64,000 nucleotides of DNA from Candidatus Electrothrix communis. GTDB lineage: Bacteria; Desulfobacterota; Desulfobulbia; Desulfobulbales; Desulfobulbaceae. The notes under the pieces are model-generated. The model worked only from the letters and a program-made list of their open reading frames with translations, was not told where the DNA came from and ran no database searches. This document shows positions 35,399 to 45,301 of this stretch, in pieces. Made by a program: the position numbers and the translations under genes. Position 1 is the first letter of the stretch; each line of letters begins with the position of its first letter. Location of the stretch: positions 3,301,501 through 3,365,500 of the forward strand of contig CP130629.1 in NCBI GenBank assembly GCA_030644725.1, read 5' to 3'.

Positions 35399-36484
35399 TC
35401 AGTTATTCCGCTCTTCTTGCCCACATGCTGCAACAAGGAGGCCCATGAGCGAGTCTGCTGGTCCGGGACCGGGCAGAAAGGGGGCGAAATCCCCAACACC
35501 GGCGACAACCAGGGCCATGCTGGGGATCACGGTGACGGTTTCCTTATTCCAATGCCCATTGGCCTGAAAGGTGTCTTCTGGCAGGCTGGGCCAGATCCTT
35601 TTGCCGGTGTTGATCCACCAGTTCATTCCATAATTCCCAGGTCCAAAGGGGGACTGATTGCCGCTACGGCTGCCATAGGTCCCGATCCCCAAATAATCAC
35701 GGGCCGGTTTTTTTGAAATGGGGAGTGATTCTGGTACCTGATTTCTGAGATAGCGCTCAAAGAAGCTCTTGCTCAAGAGTTGCTCTCCGTTCCAGTTGCC
35801 CTTATTGAGCCAGAACCAGCCGATTCGGGCAAAATCCCTGGGCGAGGTATGGACACCCCAGCCACATTTTTCAATCGGCTCAAAGACATCATCGTCCTGA
35901 AATTGCAGGGGACCGAGTCTGTTCTTATTCTGGATGATCTGATTGGGATCAGCAGCAAACACCCTGTTGAACAGCGTGTTATGATAGAGCTTGATCGCAT
36001 AATCATTATAGGAAAAGGCCTGCCCTGGCCACTCGCGCCGGGCATAGCCGCTGGTCATATTCGCCAGATGATGGAAAGTGATCTCTTCATCTTTTCCCAG
36101 CAGCTCTGGCATGAAGGCCTTGACTTTCCCGTTGATTTCCAGCTTGCCTTCCTGAGCAGCAAAGAGCAGAAGGGTGCTGAGCACCGGTTTGGTGGCTGAG
36201 GCCCACATGGTGCGGCCAGCCGGATTTCCCCAAGCCTTGATGAGGTAGCCGTTTTTTATAATGACCCCGGAACCACCCACAGCCTTGGTGAATTGTTCCA
36301 GTGCTCCTGCATTCCTGCAGAGGGCCTCGGCGGGCTGTTCTTTCCACTCTTTTCCAGGAAAAACGAGGTGCTTCGTTGGGTGATATGTCACTAGATGCTG
36401 TTTTCTTTTGTCCTCGGCTTGTGGGGAACAGAAAGAGAGCAGACAGAGACAGCAAAAAAAGAGCAGGTAAGGAGAGCTACGCAT
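35399..36484 (-). CDS. Exported serine hydrolase, class C beta-lactamase-like
   Basis: 361 residues with a signal peptide or possible lipobox (LLSFC) and a beta-lactamase/penicillin-binding-protein fold. The active-site SATK near residue 97 fits SxxK, and YND near 160 fits YxN. WGVHTSPRDFARIGWFW is typical of this family. Substrate is unknown; related proteins are esterases or D-amino-acid peptidases and only rarely true beta-lactamases. The SGNH hydrolase gene lies 15 nt upstream on the same strand, suggesting co-expression. Confidence 0.82.
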   Translation of the reverse strand: MRSSPYLLFFCCLCLLSFCSPQAEDKRKQHLVTYHPTKHLVFPGKEWKEQPAEALCRNAGALEQFTKAVGGSGVIIKNGYLIKAWGNPAGRTMWASATKPVLSTLLLFAAQEGKLEINGKVKAFMPELLGKDEEITFHHLANMTSGYARREWPGQAFSYNDYAIKLYHNTLFNRVFAADPNQIIQNKNRLGPLQFQDDDVFEPIEKCGWGVHTSPRDFARIGWFWLNKGNWNGEQLLSKSFFERYLRNQVPESLPISKKPARDYLGIGTYGSRSGNQSPFGPGNYGMNWWINTGKRIWPSLPEDTFQANGHWNKETVTVIPSMALVVAGVGDFAPFLPGPGPADSLMGLLVAACGQEERNN

Positions 36485-36499
36485 ATCTTATGCTTTGTG

Positions 36500-37450
36500 T
36501 TAGTTCGCGCTCTGTTGTTTTCTGAAGCGGGTCAGGAAAAGTCCAGCGGAACAGGCCAATATCAGGGCGAAAAGAAGCTGCTGGAGAGGAGAAAACTCCA
36601 CCAGGAAAAAGCTGACCGTTAGCAAGGGCAAGAGGAGTATCCGTACCAGAAAACGGATAATATCATGCTGGCGGATAAAATCAGCAATTGGCGGCGAATA
36701 GGTGTAATAGAGTTGAACAAAACAATATCCTGTCCGATTTGTCAACAGGTAGAGATCACGAAATTTTTTGAGCAGGACAACCTGGGGTTCAAGGACTGTT
36801 CCGTAGGCTGCTGTGGCAATAAAGCAACCGCCTCCACCACCACTGCTGCTGGCATTTTGGTTATTGACCAGCTGCGAATAAAAGCCCTGGGCGATTTGTA
36901 CAGAACCGTCTTCATTGGGATGGATTCCGTCAACATTGAGGTTTGCCCAGTCTGAGACCACATTGGCATAGGTGTCAACCAAGCTGGTATTGCCGCTTTG
37001 CGCGAGATTGATGATGCCTGGATTATAATTTTCCGGCTGATAGCCCGACTTGCTGATGTTGGGCGTGATAGTGGAGAGGATGGGCTTAGTCCCGGCGGCT
37101 AATGTCTGTTCAAGCATATTATTGAGATTGAACACCGTGGTTTCGGAAGAGATGCCGGACATGACGTCGTTGGCTCCTTCCATAATCACCACATAATTGG
37201 GCGCATATTGTGTCAGCACTCCTCCCAGACGAGAGACACCCTCGTAGGTATTCTCCCCTCCTTTACCCGCATTAGCCACCTGGGTACCAGAAGAGGAATC
37301 GTACATATTTTGGAGGTTGGTTGGATAGGGAGTCGCCGTATGCCCTTCAGTGATAGAGTCGCCGAAGCAGACAATTACGTCTGCATGGGAGAGAGAAATA
37401 ATGAATAATACTGCTATGATTCCTGCTGAGAATATTCTGAACAGCCTCAT
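36500..37450 (-). CDS. SGNH/GDSL-family esterase with CFI-box C-terminal domain
   Basis: 316 residues: a signal peptide (1-23), an SGNH hydrolase domain (about 24-195) and a C-terminal sorting-like domain. SGNH blocks are seen as [27 protein letters not shown] and [10 protein letters not shown], giving Ser, Gly, Asn and the Asp/His pair. After a GGGGG linker come [10 protein letters not shown], a Tyr-rich segment with SPPIADFI, and two hydrophobic stretches followed by LTRFRKQQ. This arrangement is what I know as the CFI-box C-terminal domain, probably for surface or membrane anchoring. Lipase or polysaccharide deacetylase activity is open. Confidence 0.8.
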   Translation of the reverse strand: MRLFRIFSAGIIAVLFIISLSHADVIVCFGDSITEGHTATPYPTNLQNMYDSSSGTQVANAGKGGENTYEGVSRLGGVLTQYAPNYVVIMEGANDVMSGISSETTVFNLNNMLEQTLAAGTKPILSTITPNISKSGYQPENYNPGIINLAQSGNTSLVDTYANVVSDWANLNVDGIHPNEDGSVQIAQGFYSQLVNNQNASSSGGGGGCFIATAAYGTVLEPQVVLLKKFRDLYLLTNRTGYCFVQLYYTYSPPIADFIRQHDIIRFLVRILLLPLLTVSFFLVEFSPLQQLLFALILACSAGLFLTRFRKQQSAN

Positions 37451-37478
37451 TCTAGCCCTCTTGCTTATGCTTATCTCA

Positions 37479-38231
37479 TTAATAAATTTTTAGAAAAAAC
37501 TGGCTGTCACTGGGCAGAAATGAGGGGAGCTCAGGTTCTTGCTCTTCCTCGTTTCGCACATCTTCTTCAGGCGCTACTTTTTCTTGCTCAACAGACCAGC
37601 CGGTATTGTCCGTATAAACAGAAGCAAGTTTTTTGTATGCGTTGCTCCGGAACCCTATCCAATTGACTTCTATCTTGCCTTCTTCATTATAGGTTATTTC
37701 CGGTTTAATATCCGGAACCTTATTAGGGGCATGAATGAGTTGAGGATCGCTCCAAGCTTTTTCTTGATAGTGGCTGAAATAAATATCATCATTGCCACCG
37801 TCATTGCCAGCCCAAACCAGCCAGACCCTCCCCTTTGTATCAGCCAATGCTGCTGGAGTGATGGCGGAATGTTGCTCTATAGGAAGTGTTTGCGGTTCGC
37901 TCCATCCATTATTTTGCATCATTGCGTATTGAACAGATATCCCGCTGGGACGGACCGCAGACCAGAAAAGCCATTTTATCCCATCTGATCCTATCTCAAG
38001 GACCGGATGGAGATTGTTCGCATTATTATCGGTGATCTTGACCGGAGTCGTCCACTCACCGTCCTTTTGGGTACTGGTGAAGATCTCATAGCGGAGACCA
38101 TCTGATTGGGACCAAACCACATCTTGTTGCACCGCAGCAGCTTTTTCCGTTTTACCCTGGCAAGGGAGGGCAAGGATAAAGACAAAAAATACAAAAAGTT
38201 GAATAGCATGTCGGTTTGATTTCTTTTGCAT
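37479..38231 (-). CDS. Exported hypothetical protein with sialidase-type beta-propeller motifs
   Basis: This 250-residue protein has an N-terminal signal peptide (hydrophobic [15 protein letters not shown]) and four repeats beginning with short WS/W-type motifs ([52 protein letters not shown]). These resemble blades of a sialidase-like beta-propeller. The C-terminus is acidic, with a Glu run. It is 28 nt upstream of the SGNH gene on the same strand. Function is unknown; cell-surface binding is plausible. Confidence 0.65.
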   Translation of the reverse strand: MQKKSNRHAIQLFVFFVFILALPCQGKTEKAAAVQQDVVWSQSDGLRYEIFTSTQKDGEWTTPVKITDNNANNLHPVLEIGSDGIKWLFWSAVRPSGISVQYAMMQNNGWSEPQTLPIEQHSAITPAALADTKGRVWLVWAGNDGGNDDIYFSHYQEKAWSDPQLIHAPNKVPDIKPEITYNEEGKIEVNWIGFRSNAYKKLASVYTDNTGWSVEQEKVAPEEDVRNEEEQEPELPSFLPSDSQFFLKIY

Positions 38232-38301
38232 CTTTTTCAGGGACTCCCAAGCTAATTGTTAAAAAACAAGAAACAAGCTCAAACAAACAGCAATTTCTTG
38301 G

Positions 38302-40257
38302 CTACATACCATATTTGCCTATATCGCGCAAGCCGACCAATATAAAATTATATACCGAGAGAGAAAAAAGTGTAAAAAATAATATGTTAAAAACAGGGCG
38401 GAAGATGATCCGTTGACAATGATAAAAGAGAACAGCCGCCATCGGGAGAATAGGAAGAAAATAACGTCCCTGGGCTTGAAAATCAACCGTCCAGGCATGC
38501 CAGCAGGCTACGATAATGAGCAAGAGAGCCGAGCCTGCTGAAATGATCAGCAGCGCAATGCCAGCACCTTGTCCACGGTAAGCGATGGAAAAAATCAGGG
38601 TGAGCAGCAGGCCGAAGCCGATAGAACGGACATAGTCGTAATAGGCAAAGGAACCAGAATATTGGGTGTATCCGTAGACGCCAAAGGAGGTGCGGAAGGA
38701 TTTCTCTCCCCAGCGGTCCGCAGCCAGAAAATGTTTCAGGGTTGTTCCCCGCTGACGCATTTCCAGGTAAGCATGCCTTTTTTCAATGGGTGTATCAGGA
38801 TTGAAGAGTTCATCTGCAAATTGTTGACGGGCCTTAAACATCAGGTCATTTTTATTAAAATCATTGATCCAGGCATCGGTCAGGCGAACACTGGCAAAGA
38901 CGGAGCAGCCGATGAGGAGGACTGCGGTCAGCCGGAATATTTTTTTTCCGTTCCAACTTGGGCGCAGGACCCATACTTTCCAGAGGAAATAGAGAAAAAG
39001 AAAGAGGTAGAGGAAATAAAAATTTTGTTTTAAGAGCAATAAGAACCCGAGGAGCAATCCCAAGCCCGCTATCTTGATCCAAGTATGTTTTGGTTGCTCG
39101 GAAAAAGCGAGGGAGGTCAGGGCAGATTTTTTGCCAGCAAGTTCATAGGCTGCGAGCAGACTGATACATGTGGCAAAGGCATCAGAGTTGAAGTAGCTGA
39201 AAATATACCATATTTGCGGGGAGATCAATAAGGGAAGGAGGAAAAAACGGAAGTCTTTTTTGGTAAAGGCAAAAAGAACCAAGGCCCCGAACAGCAGCAC
39301 GTTCAACAGACGAAGAAGAAAAAAAGGCTCCAAATAGAGCGGCTGTAAAAGACGGAGATATTTACCCACCAGGAGATAGATGATTTCTCCTGAATGGAGT
39401 CGGGAGACGCCATAAACGCTGTAGGTCTCTGTGATGGCCGGATCACCGACCTTGGGGGGCAGAGTATGGTCAGAGAAATATTTCCCCGCAGCAACATGCA
39501 CGTATTCATCAGGATGGGTGTTGAAATCGCTGATCAAGGCCATTGTCACAATCAGGCCGAGAGCTATCGCCCCAAGGACAGGAAGGAAATATGAGTTATT
39601 GAAAAAAGAGCGAAAGAGAAAATATCCTGCAATAGCAAGCAGGGCAACAGAGAGCAGGCGAGCAGCATCTATTGCATCAGTCAGCGGGGAAAACAACCGT
39701 TCCCTGCTCGGGAGGTGGAGTTTGAGCTGCGGATCTTTGCTTTTTATCTGAAGGGTTACCCCCTGGTCATGCCGGGTCAATGACTCCACTCCGCTGATGA
39801 TCTCAAGGTTTTCGAAATCGCCTTGACTGCGCATGAGATAGTCAGGGTATCCCCATTGCTTGATGCGCAGTCCTTTGATGGTCATCCAGGCTGTTTTTTC
39901 GCTGGGATCCAGACGGAGAGAATCTATCTTGGCTGTATTATTCACCCGTACGGAATAGGTACTCTTACCCGGCTCAATAAGCAGCTCGGTCATATTACGT
40001 TCGCTGAAATTCCCGGCGTTATTGGGCCAGTACACTTTAAAAACGGTACGGGTGTCTGTCTCAAGCTCCAGTTGCAGTAAGCCACTGTTCATGACCAGGA
40101 AATAATATCCGGTCGTAAGAACAAGAACAAAAAGAACAAGGCCCCACCATTGTCCGGTTTTTGCAGTGGACCTCTGCTGAGGGTCACTCTCGTCTTTGAG
40201 GCCAGCCAGAAGGGCTGGGTAGGTGGGCTGTTTGGAAAGCGAGCGGAACAAATTCAT
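38302..40257 (-). CDS. Large polytopic membrane protein, DUF2142/GT-C-like
   Basis: 651 residues with about twelve predicted membrane segments. After a first membrane helix (about 33-55) comes a periplasmic domain (60-180), then DFNTHPDEYVHVAAGKYF, a D-E motif that resembles the catalytic loop of GT-C-type glycosyltransferases and DUF2142 proteins. It would act on lipid-linked sugars at the inner membrane. The lipid or sugar substrate cannot be told. The next gene upstream on this strand is nadA; no pathway link is evident. Confidence 0.7.
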   Translation of the reverse strand: MNLFRSLSKQPTYPALLAGLKDESDPQQRSTAKTGQWWGLVLFVLVLTTGYYFLVMNSGLLQLELETDTRTVFKVYWPNNAGNFSERNMTELLIEPGKSTYSVRVNNTAKIDSLRLDPSEKTAWMTIKGLRIKQWGYPDYLMRSQGDFENLEIISGVESLTRHDQGVTLQIKSKDPQLKLHLPSRERLFSPLTDAIDAARLLSVALLAIAGYFLFRSFFNNSYFLPVLGAIALGLIVTMALISDFNTHPDEYVHVAAGKYFSDHTLPPKVGDPAITETYSVYGVSRLHSGEIIYLLVGKYLRLLQPLYLEPFFLLRLLNVLLFGALVLFAFTKKDFRFFLLPLLISPQIWYIFSYFNSDAFATCISLLAAYELAGKKSALTSLAFSEQPKHTWIKIAGLGLLLGFLLLLKQNFYFLYLFLFLYFLWKVWVLRPSWNGKKIFRLTAVLLIGCSVFASVRLTDAWINDFNKNDLMFKARQQFADELFNPDTPIEKRHAYLEMRQRGTTLKHFLAADRWGEKSFRTSFGVYGYTQYSGSFAYYDYVRSIGFGLLLTLIFSIAYRGQGAGIALLIISAGSALLLIIVACWHAWTVDFQAQGRYFLPILPMAAVLFYHCQRIIFRPVFNILFFTLFSLSVYNFILVGLRDIGKYGM

Positions 40258-40327
40258 AATACTAAGCCCTTCTGGCCTTGGTGAATTATGCGAATTATGC
40301 GTATTCGGAAGTACATCAGAGACAAAA

Positions 40328-41425
40328 TCAGATAGCCAGCATTCTATCCAGGCAGATTTTAGCTTGCACAGCTATTTCCTGCGGAACCTGGATCTGATTG
40401 ACGATATTTCCTTCAGCGAGATTGTCGAGCATCCAGAGAAGGTTGGTTGGTTTGATTGCTGACATGGTCGGACAAAGGCAGGCCGGGGTCAACGAGTCAA
40501 TGGTCTTGTCAGGATATTGTTTGGCCAGTCGGTCCACCAAGTTGATCTCTGTGCCGATAACCCAGTGACTGCCGGGTTTGCTGGCCGCAACGGCGGAAAT
40601 AATGGCCTCTGTTGAGCCTGACATATCTGCCAAGCGGATGACCTCGTTGCGACATTCCGGGTGGACAATCACCGTTGCTTGAGGGGCCTGGGTACGCCAG
40701 CCGTGAACATGCTCGGAAAAGCTGCGCATATGAACCTCGCAATACCCATCCCAAAGAACCACCCTTGCCTGCTTGAGTTCCTCCTGGGTGCATCCGCCCA
40801 TGGGTTCTCCCCGTCGCCAAAGCACAACCTGTTCTTCAGGAAGGCCTAAGGCGTAGGAGGCATTGCGTCCGAGATGCTGATCCGGAAAAAAGAAAACCAG
40901 CTCTCCTCGTGAGAGTGCCCAGGCAAGGACTCGCTCTGCATTTGATGAGGTACAGGAGGAACCGCCTTTTTCGCCGACAAAGCTTTTGACATCAGCGGAT
41001 GAGTTTACATAGGTAACCGGGGTCATGGATTCTTCCGCTACTCCGGTAACGGTGCCCAGTTCTGTCCAGGCTGCTTCAACAGCAGCTCGGGTGGACATAT
41101 CCGCCATGGGGCAACCAGCATCAAGATGGGGGAGAAGAACCTGCTGGTGTTCGGCAGAGAGAATATCCGCTGCCTCGGCCATAAAATGAACCCCGCAGAA
41201 GATCAGAAATTGTTTATCTTTGATCTTCGCGGCGTCAGCGGCCAGTTTTAATGAATCACCGGTGAGGTCGGCAAATTGATATAAAGAGTCGTGCTGGTAA
41301 TGATGGCTGAGGATGAGCAGGTCTCCTGCGAGCTCTTTTTTTCGGGCTGCAATGCGTTCAACAAGCTCTTCCTGTTTCATTCCTTGGTATGTTGATCCGA
41401 TATCTGGCTGTTGGGTAAATGACAT
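40328..41425 (-). CDS. nadA: Quinolinate synthase
   Basis: NadA condenses iminoaspartate with dihydroxyacetone phosphate to quinolinate for NAD synthesis, using a [4Fe-4S] cluster. The three cluster cysteines are in HLDAGCPM, VHPECRNE and ACLCPTM. Other family motifs are SHHYQHDSLYQFAD and FCGVHFMAEAA. The length of 365 residues is normal. GGAG precedes the ATG at 41425. nadB and nadC are not in the window. Confidence 0.96.
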   Translation of the reverse strand: MSFTQQPDIGSTYQGMKQEELVERIAARKKELAGDLLILSHHYQHDSLYQFADLTGDSLKLAADAAKIKDKQFLIFCGVHFMAEAADILSAEHQQVLLPHLDAGCPMADMSTRAAVEAAWTELGTVTGVAEESMTPVTYVNSSADVKSFVGEKGGSSCTSSNAERVLAWALSRGELVFFFPDQHLGRNASYALGLPEEQVVLWRRGEPMGGCTQEELKQARVVLWDGYCEVHMRSFSEHVHGWRTQAPQATVIVHPECRNEVIRLADMSGSTEAIISAVAASKPGSHWVIGTEINLVDRLAKQYPDKTIDSLTPACLCPTMSAIKPTNLLWMLDNLAEGNIVNQIQVPQEIAVQAKICLDRMLAI

Positions 41426-41520
41426 GATGACCGGCTCCTTTCCGTTTTTTTGCTATTTATTTTATGCCGCTAATAAGGCTGGTTGTATGAAATTTGTATC
41501 AAACCAGTTTTTTTGCTGCA

Positions 41521-41560
41521 AAACAATAAAAAAAGCCTCTGCCCGGTGAGGCAGAGGCTT
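41521..41560 (-). terminator. Intrinsic terminator after the HPF-CSD gene
   Basis: AAGCCTCTGCC (41533-41543) pairs with GGCAGAGGCTT (41550-41560); on the minus strand the 11-bp stem is followed by TTTTTTTATTGTTT. It lies 31 nt beyond the stop of the gene ending at 41591. Confidence 0.85.
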
Positions 41561-41590
41561 CTCGCTGCTTTGTTAATGCTTACACCATAA

Positions 41591-42130
41591 TCAGGCGGCC
41601 TTTACCCAGACTGCCTGTAATCCTTTAACGCCGTCTTCCATAGCAAGGCTTACAGCAGTACCTTCTTCAAGGTCGTCCATAGAAACATTTTTCAATGCAT
41701 TGGCATGAAAGAAAACTTCCTGATCATCATGGGTCATGATAAAGCCGTATTCGTCAAACATACGCCGGACAGTCCCACGGGCATCGCCCCCTGGAAGACC
41801 GCCTTGGGTTTTAACACTGACTTGACTCTTATGGTTTTTCTTTTTCTCTACAATATCTTTTAATTGCAGGCCAAGGACGTCAAAACTCTCAACCAGCAAG
41901 GGACGTACTTTTTCACCCCAGCGTTTGACCACGACAGTATCGTTGGGTACAGAAGCAACTAAGCTGATTTCATAACCCCCTTCCTTATAACCTGGGGTAG
42001 CTTCAATTGTTACGCGAAGATGAAGAACCAAGTTTGCATAATGGCGGATAAGTTTTTCTCGTTCTTCTTCTATTTTTTCCTGCCAGCCGTTGCGCATGTC
42101 AAGATTTCTGGCCTCAACTTTTAGATCCAT
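41591..42130 (-). CDS. HPF/RaiA-type ribosome-associated protein fused to a cold-shock domain
   Basis: The N-terminal ~105 residues match the HPF/RaiA (S30EA) fold: MDLKVEARNLDMRN, a Tyr/Gly-rich strand and DVLGLQLKDIVEKKK. The C-terminal ~65 residues form a CspA-like domain (GTVRRMFDEYGFI, EVFFHANAL). HPF proteins bind the 30S decoding centre in stationary phase; the CSD would add RNA binding. The fused form is seen in some bacteria but is less common than the HPF-dimerisation domain form. It is divergent from hemH, with GGAGG ahead of the ATG and a strong terminator behind. Confidence 0.83.
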   Translation of the reverse strand: MDLKVEARNLDMRNGWQEKIEEEREKLIRHYANLVLHLRVTIEATPGYKEGGYEISLVASVPNDTVVVKRWGEKVRPLLVESFDVLGLQLKDIVEKKKNHKSQVSVKTQGGLPGGDARGTVRRMFDEYGFIMTHDDQEVFFHANALKNVSMDDLEEGTAVSLAMEDGVKGLQAVWVKAA

Positions 42131-42479
42131 ATATCCTCCACAATTTAATAGTGCCAGTGACCCTACGTCACTGTTTTCTAAAAGATTACCCTAACCATTA
42201 TCACCCGAAGAATCTTCTGAACAGCAAGCAATACCCCTCCGATGCCCAAGAGTATCGAAAAATGTCCTGTATGATCCACAGAAAATGCAGAATAAGAAGG
42301 GGATGTTTGGCGTTGCCAGGAGAAATTCAGGGAATTTAGCATGGAATATAACCTTATCATACTTTTATTATAGACATTGATCTTTGAATAGACAAGATCT
42401 AAACGACATTTACTTGACGAAAGCTTTCCGGGCCGTGTAGTTTTATACATTATAAAAAAAGCAACAGGATGAAAGACGG
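42131..42479. other. Divergent promoter region between HPF-CSD and hemH
   Basis: A 349-nt AT-rich gap without a gene. It contains TTGACG (42414-42419) and the palindrome TTTTATA/TATAAAA at 42442-42458, which could be promoter or operator sites for hemH. AGGA lies 10 nt before the hemH ATG. No riboswitch was recognised. Confidence 0.45.
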
Positions 42480-43466
42480 ATGAAAGATATGGCCAAAAAG
42501 ATCGGTGTGTTGTTGTTGAATATGGGCGGTCCTGAAAAACAGGAGGACGTTCGTCCGTTTCTGTATAATCTGTTCTCGGATAGACAAATTATCCGTCTCG
42601 GCCCGGCGTTGTTGCAGAAACCGATTGCCGCCATGATCGCCCGCAGGCGTGCTCCGGTCAGTATGGAAAACTATCAGAAAATCGGTGGAGGTTCACCGCT
42701 TACCCGCATAACAGCTGAGCAGGCCCAAGCATTAGAAAAAAGATTAGAGCAGAGCTTAGCAGGTGAAGGGGGCTGTATCGTGCGTTCTTGTATGCGGTAT
42801 TGGCCACCCTTTGCCGATGCTGTTTTGCAGGAAATGGTCGATGCTGGCGTGACCGAGTTGATTGCGCTTCCCCTGTACCCCCATTATTGCCGGGCCACAA
42901 CAGGCTCTTCTTTATCCGATCTTAGACAGCAGAATGCGAGGCTTGGTCTGAATTTGCCCATACGGGAGATTCGTTCTTGGCCTGCTGAGCCGGAATACAT
43001 CGACGTTCTGGCTGCCCGTATTCAGGAAGGACTCTCTCTGTTCGCAGAGAGCGAGCAAGCGGCGGTGCAGTTGGTTTACAGTGCCCATAGTTTGCCGAAA
43101 AAATTTATTGATCAGGGCGATCCCTATGTGGAGGAAATCAAAGCCACTATTGCAGCAGTAGAAAAGCAGGTCGGCAGGCAGGGGAAACTCTGCTTTCAAA
43201 GCCGGAGCGGTCCGGTGGAGTGGTTAGAGCCCAGCACGCCGGATATGCTGAAGCAGCTGGCCGGACAAGGGTGTCAAAATATTCTGATGGTGCCCATAGC
43301 CTTTGTCTCTGATCATATCGAAACCCTGTACGAAATTGATATGCTCTATAAGGATCAGGCAGCGGAGCTGGGCATGCGACTTGAATCAACCCGAGGGCTG
43401 AATGATGATCCGCAATTTATCAAGGCCTTGCGGACCTTGGTCCTGCGTGCTGCTCGCTCAGAATAA
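42480..43466 (+). CDS. hemH: Ferrochelatase (or coproporphyrin ferrochelatase)
   Basis: HemH inserts ferrous iron into porphyrin in the late heme pathway, usually at or near the inner membrane. Signature motifs are LLLNMGGPEK, RYWPPF, the catalytic-His region SAHSLP and the metal/porphyrin-site Glu region SDHIETLYEID. The 328-residue length is normal. Two adjacent ATGs (42480 and 42489) give nearly equal products. The substrate, protoporphyrin or coproporphyrin, is not decided by sequence. It converges with the DUF2062 gene. Confidence 0.94.
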   Translation: MKDMAKKIGVLLLNMGGPEKQEDVRPFLYNLFSDRQIIRLGPALLQKPIAAMIARRRAPVSMENYQKIGGGSPLTRITAEQAQALEKRLEQSLAGEGGCIVRSCMRYWPPFADAVLQEMVDAGVTELIALPLYPHYCRATTGSSLSDLRQQNARLGLNLPIREIRSWPAEPEYIDVLAARIQEGLSLFAESEQAAVQLVYSAHSLPKKFIDQGDPYVEEIKATIAAVEKQVGRQGKLCFQSRSGPVEWLEPSTPDMLKQLAGQGCQNILMVPIAFVSDHIETLYEIDMLYKDQAAELGMRLESTRGLNDDPQFIKALRTLVLRAARSE

Positions 43467-43545
43467 TAACAGTATAATTTACTCCCTCCCCCTGTCCTCA
43501 AGGAGCGAGGGTGTAAATTCAGGGCTTCGCAATAACAGTGGAACA

Positions 43546-44052
43546 CTATTTGTTCAGCAGATGTTTTTGCTGTTTTTTCTCTTGCAGGCGGATAAAAAAG
43601 CGGATTGTGATCAGGTAGGTAATTATTCCAAGGGGGATTGCCAAGACTAGGCCACCAGTTTGGAGGACCAACATGGCATCAAAACCCAACTGTCCCATTA
43701 TCGTTATTCCCTCAAGGAAGGAAGACTGCCGGACCAGGACTAAGACCCCATGCAGTTGTTCCCAGTCCAGTCTTCCCGGCAAAAGAATGCTGCCGATTTT
43801 CCAGGATAGATAGTATTGACCCGCAAAGGTGAGGGGATTACTGATGATGGTCCCGGCCATGAGGGCGGCAAGGGTGTTGACCCGGAGCAGCAGAGTGAGG
43901 CCGATGATGCATAGGGTATGCAGGGGAAGGGTGGGAGTGACGGCAATGGCGGCCCCGAGGGCAGAGCCTATGGCTAGAGAAGAGGGTGAGTCTTGAAGAC
44001 GGATAAAACGGAGATAATAATATCGGCTTGTCCGCCGAATATTTAGTTTCAC
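43546..44052 (-). CDS. DUF2062 membrane protein
   Basis: 168 residues with three to four hydrophobic segments and the DUF2062 pattern SSLAIGSALGAAIAVTPTLPLHT, then ISNPLTFAGQYYLSWKIG. Such proteins are small inner-membrane proteins with no firmly known function; fusions to glycosyltransferases exist in other species. It ends 79 nt from the hemH stop, in convergent orientation. Confidence 0.78.
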   Translation of the reverse strand: MKLNIRRTSRYYYLRFIRLQDSPSSLAIGSALGAAIAVTPTLPLHTLCIIGLTLLLRVNTLAALMAGTIISNPLTFAGQYYLSWKIGSILLPGRLDWEQLHGVLVLVRQSSFLEGITIMGQLGFDAMLVLQTGGLVLAIPLGIITYLITIRFFIRLQEKKQQKHLLNK

Positions 44053-44257
44053 GGCAACGTTTTTTCTGGGCGTAAAATGAATGACACCTCCCTTCTAAGC
44101 GGCAGGGCGTCAAGATGGGATTGTTAGTGCTCTATTGTTGACTACACAGCCAGCAGAGCGCGGGCTTGAGCCGTTCCGTTGGATATTGACTGAAATGTAG
44201 TGAAGTCGATAGAGAATGTCGAGCAAAAAGGACTGGAATTGTCCGCAGAAAGGGTCC

Positions 44258-44299
44258 TGAAAAGAAAAAAGACCGGTCGGCTCCAGCCGATCGGTCTTT
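44258..44299 (-). terminator. Intrinsic terminator after pal
   Basis: AAAGACCGGTCGGCT (44268-44282) and AGCCGATCGGTCTTT (44285-44299) pair with one mismatch; on the minus strand a T-run TTTTTTCTTTT follows. It is 25 nt after the stop of the pal gene. Confidence 0.85.
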
Positions 44300-44323
44300 A
44301 TGAAAACGTCTTAGGAAAAAAGG

Positions 44324-45058
44324 CTATTCAAGGATAAAATCGTCCCGGCGATTATAGGCGTGATCAGAGTCCTCGGAACCGGTGAAAAGGGGGCGCTCTT
44401 CGCCATAGGAAATCGTCCTGATCCTGACACTATCAACACCGAGTTTTATCAGATATTTTTTGGCATTCATCGCCCTGCGCTCGCCCAAAGCCAAGTTGTA
44501 TTCATTGGTTCCGGTTTCATCGCAGTTTCCTTCAATGAGCACTTTGCTGGCTACGTTGCTTTTTAAGTATTCGCCGTCATGCTCAATGGATGCAACCTGA
44601 TCGTTGCGGATATTTGATTTGTCAAAATCAAAGTAAACAGGCTTGAGCTGAACTGAGGAGCGACCGTGCTCTTTTTTATATGTAGCTGATTTATTATTGC
44701 GATCCCCAAAGCCCAGTTTTTGTTCCCCTGCACCGCTGCCAGCATCAAGGGTTTCTATGATCGGGGTGTTATCGTCCTCCTCAGGCATGGGAAGATTCTC
44801 TGTTAAGGAGGCCATACTTTCTGCACTCAAATTTTCTTCACCTATAGAACCTTGCATGTTTTCTTCATCTATAGAGCCTTGCTCCTCCTGAAGGGCTCCG
44901 TAGCTGAGAGGATAGGTTGTTGCTGTTTCCATTTCGGACGTACTTGCCGCCTCTGTTGCCCCCTGATACGGTTCGATTTCTTTTGACCCGCAGCCGGAAA
45001 GGATGAGAGACAGGGTCATAGAGGTTAAAAAAAGCATGCGGGGCATGAAGGTATTCAT
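44324..45058 (-). CDS. pal: Pal-like OmpA-family peptidoglycan-associated lipoprotein
   Basis: 244 residues. A lipoprotein signal ends in LILSGC (Cys23). After an acidic, low-complexity stretch (about 40-130) comes an OmpA-like peptidoglycan-binding domain: YFDFDKSNIR, IEGNCDETGTNEYNLALGERRA and SYGEERP. As the outer-membrane member of the Tol-Pal system it would tie the outer membrane to peptidoglycan. The tol genes are not in this window. The linker, with a near-duplicate QGSIDEENMQGSIGEENL, is longer than in typical Pal (about 170 residues). Confidence 0.88.
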   Translation of the reverse strand: MNTFMPRMLFLTSMTLSLILSGCGSKEIEPYQGATEAASTSEMETATTYPLSYGALQEEQGSIDEENMQGSIGEENLSAESMASLTENLPMPEEDDNTPIIETLDAGSGAGEQKLGFGDRNNKSATYKKEHGRSSVQLKPVYFDFDKSNIRNDQVASIEHDGEYLKSNVASKVLIEGNCDETGTNEYNLALGERRAMNAKKYLIKLGVDSVRIRTISYGEERPLFTGSEDSDHAYNRRDDFILE

Positions 45059-45233
45059 GGGAGGATCCTCATCAAAATAAGTTGTAATGTAAAAGAGAAG
45101 AAAATATATTTATGTATGTATATTTAACTTGTTCCGGTATAGATCGTCAAGAAAAATTCTGATTCTCAGAGGCTTCTTGCCCGAAGTATTTTTGCTCGTC
45201 CGAGGAAGGCATTGCAATCGTTGTGGATGTGTC

Positions 45234-45263
45234 TTGCAAAATAAATGTACATGGTTGTATAAT
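45234..45263 (+). promoter_or_regulatory. Putative sigma70 promoter for the nth-xth fusion gene
   Basis: TTGCAA (45234-45239) and a perfect TATAAT (45258-45263) are 18 nt apart, 38 nt before the ATG. Confidence 0.6.
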
Positions 45264-45301
45264 ATTATTTTCATGGAAAAATTAAAGAAGGGCCTCAGAG
45301 T

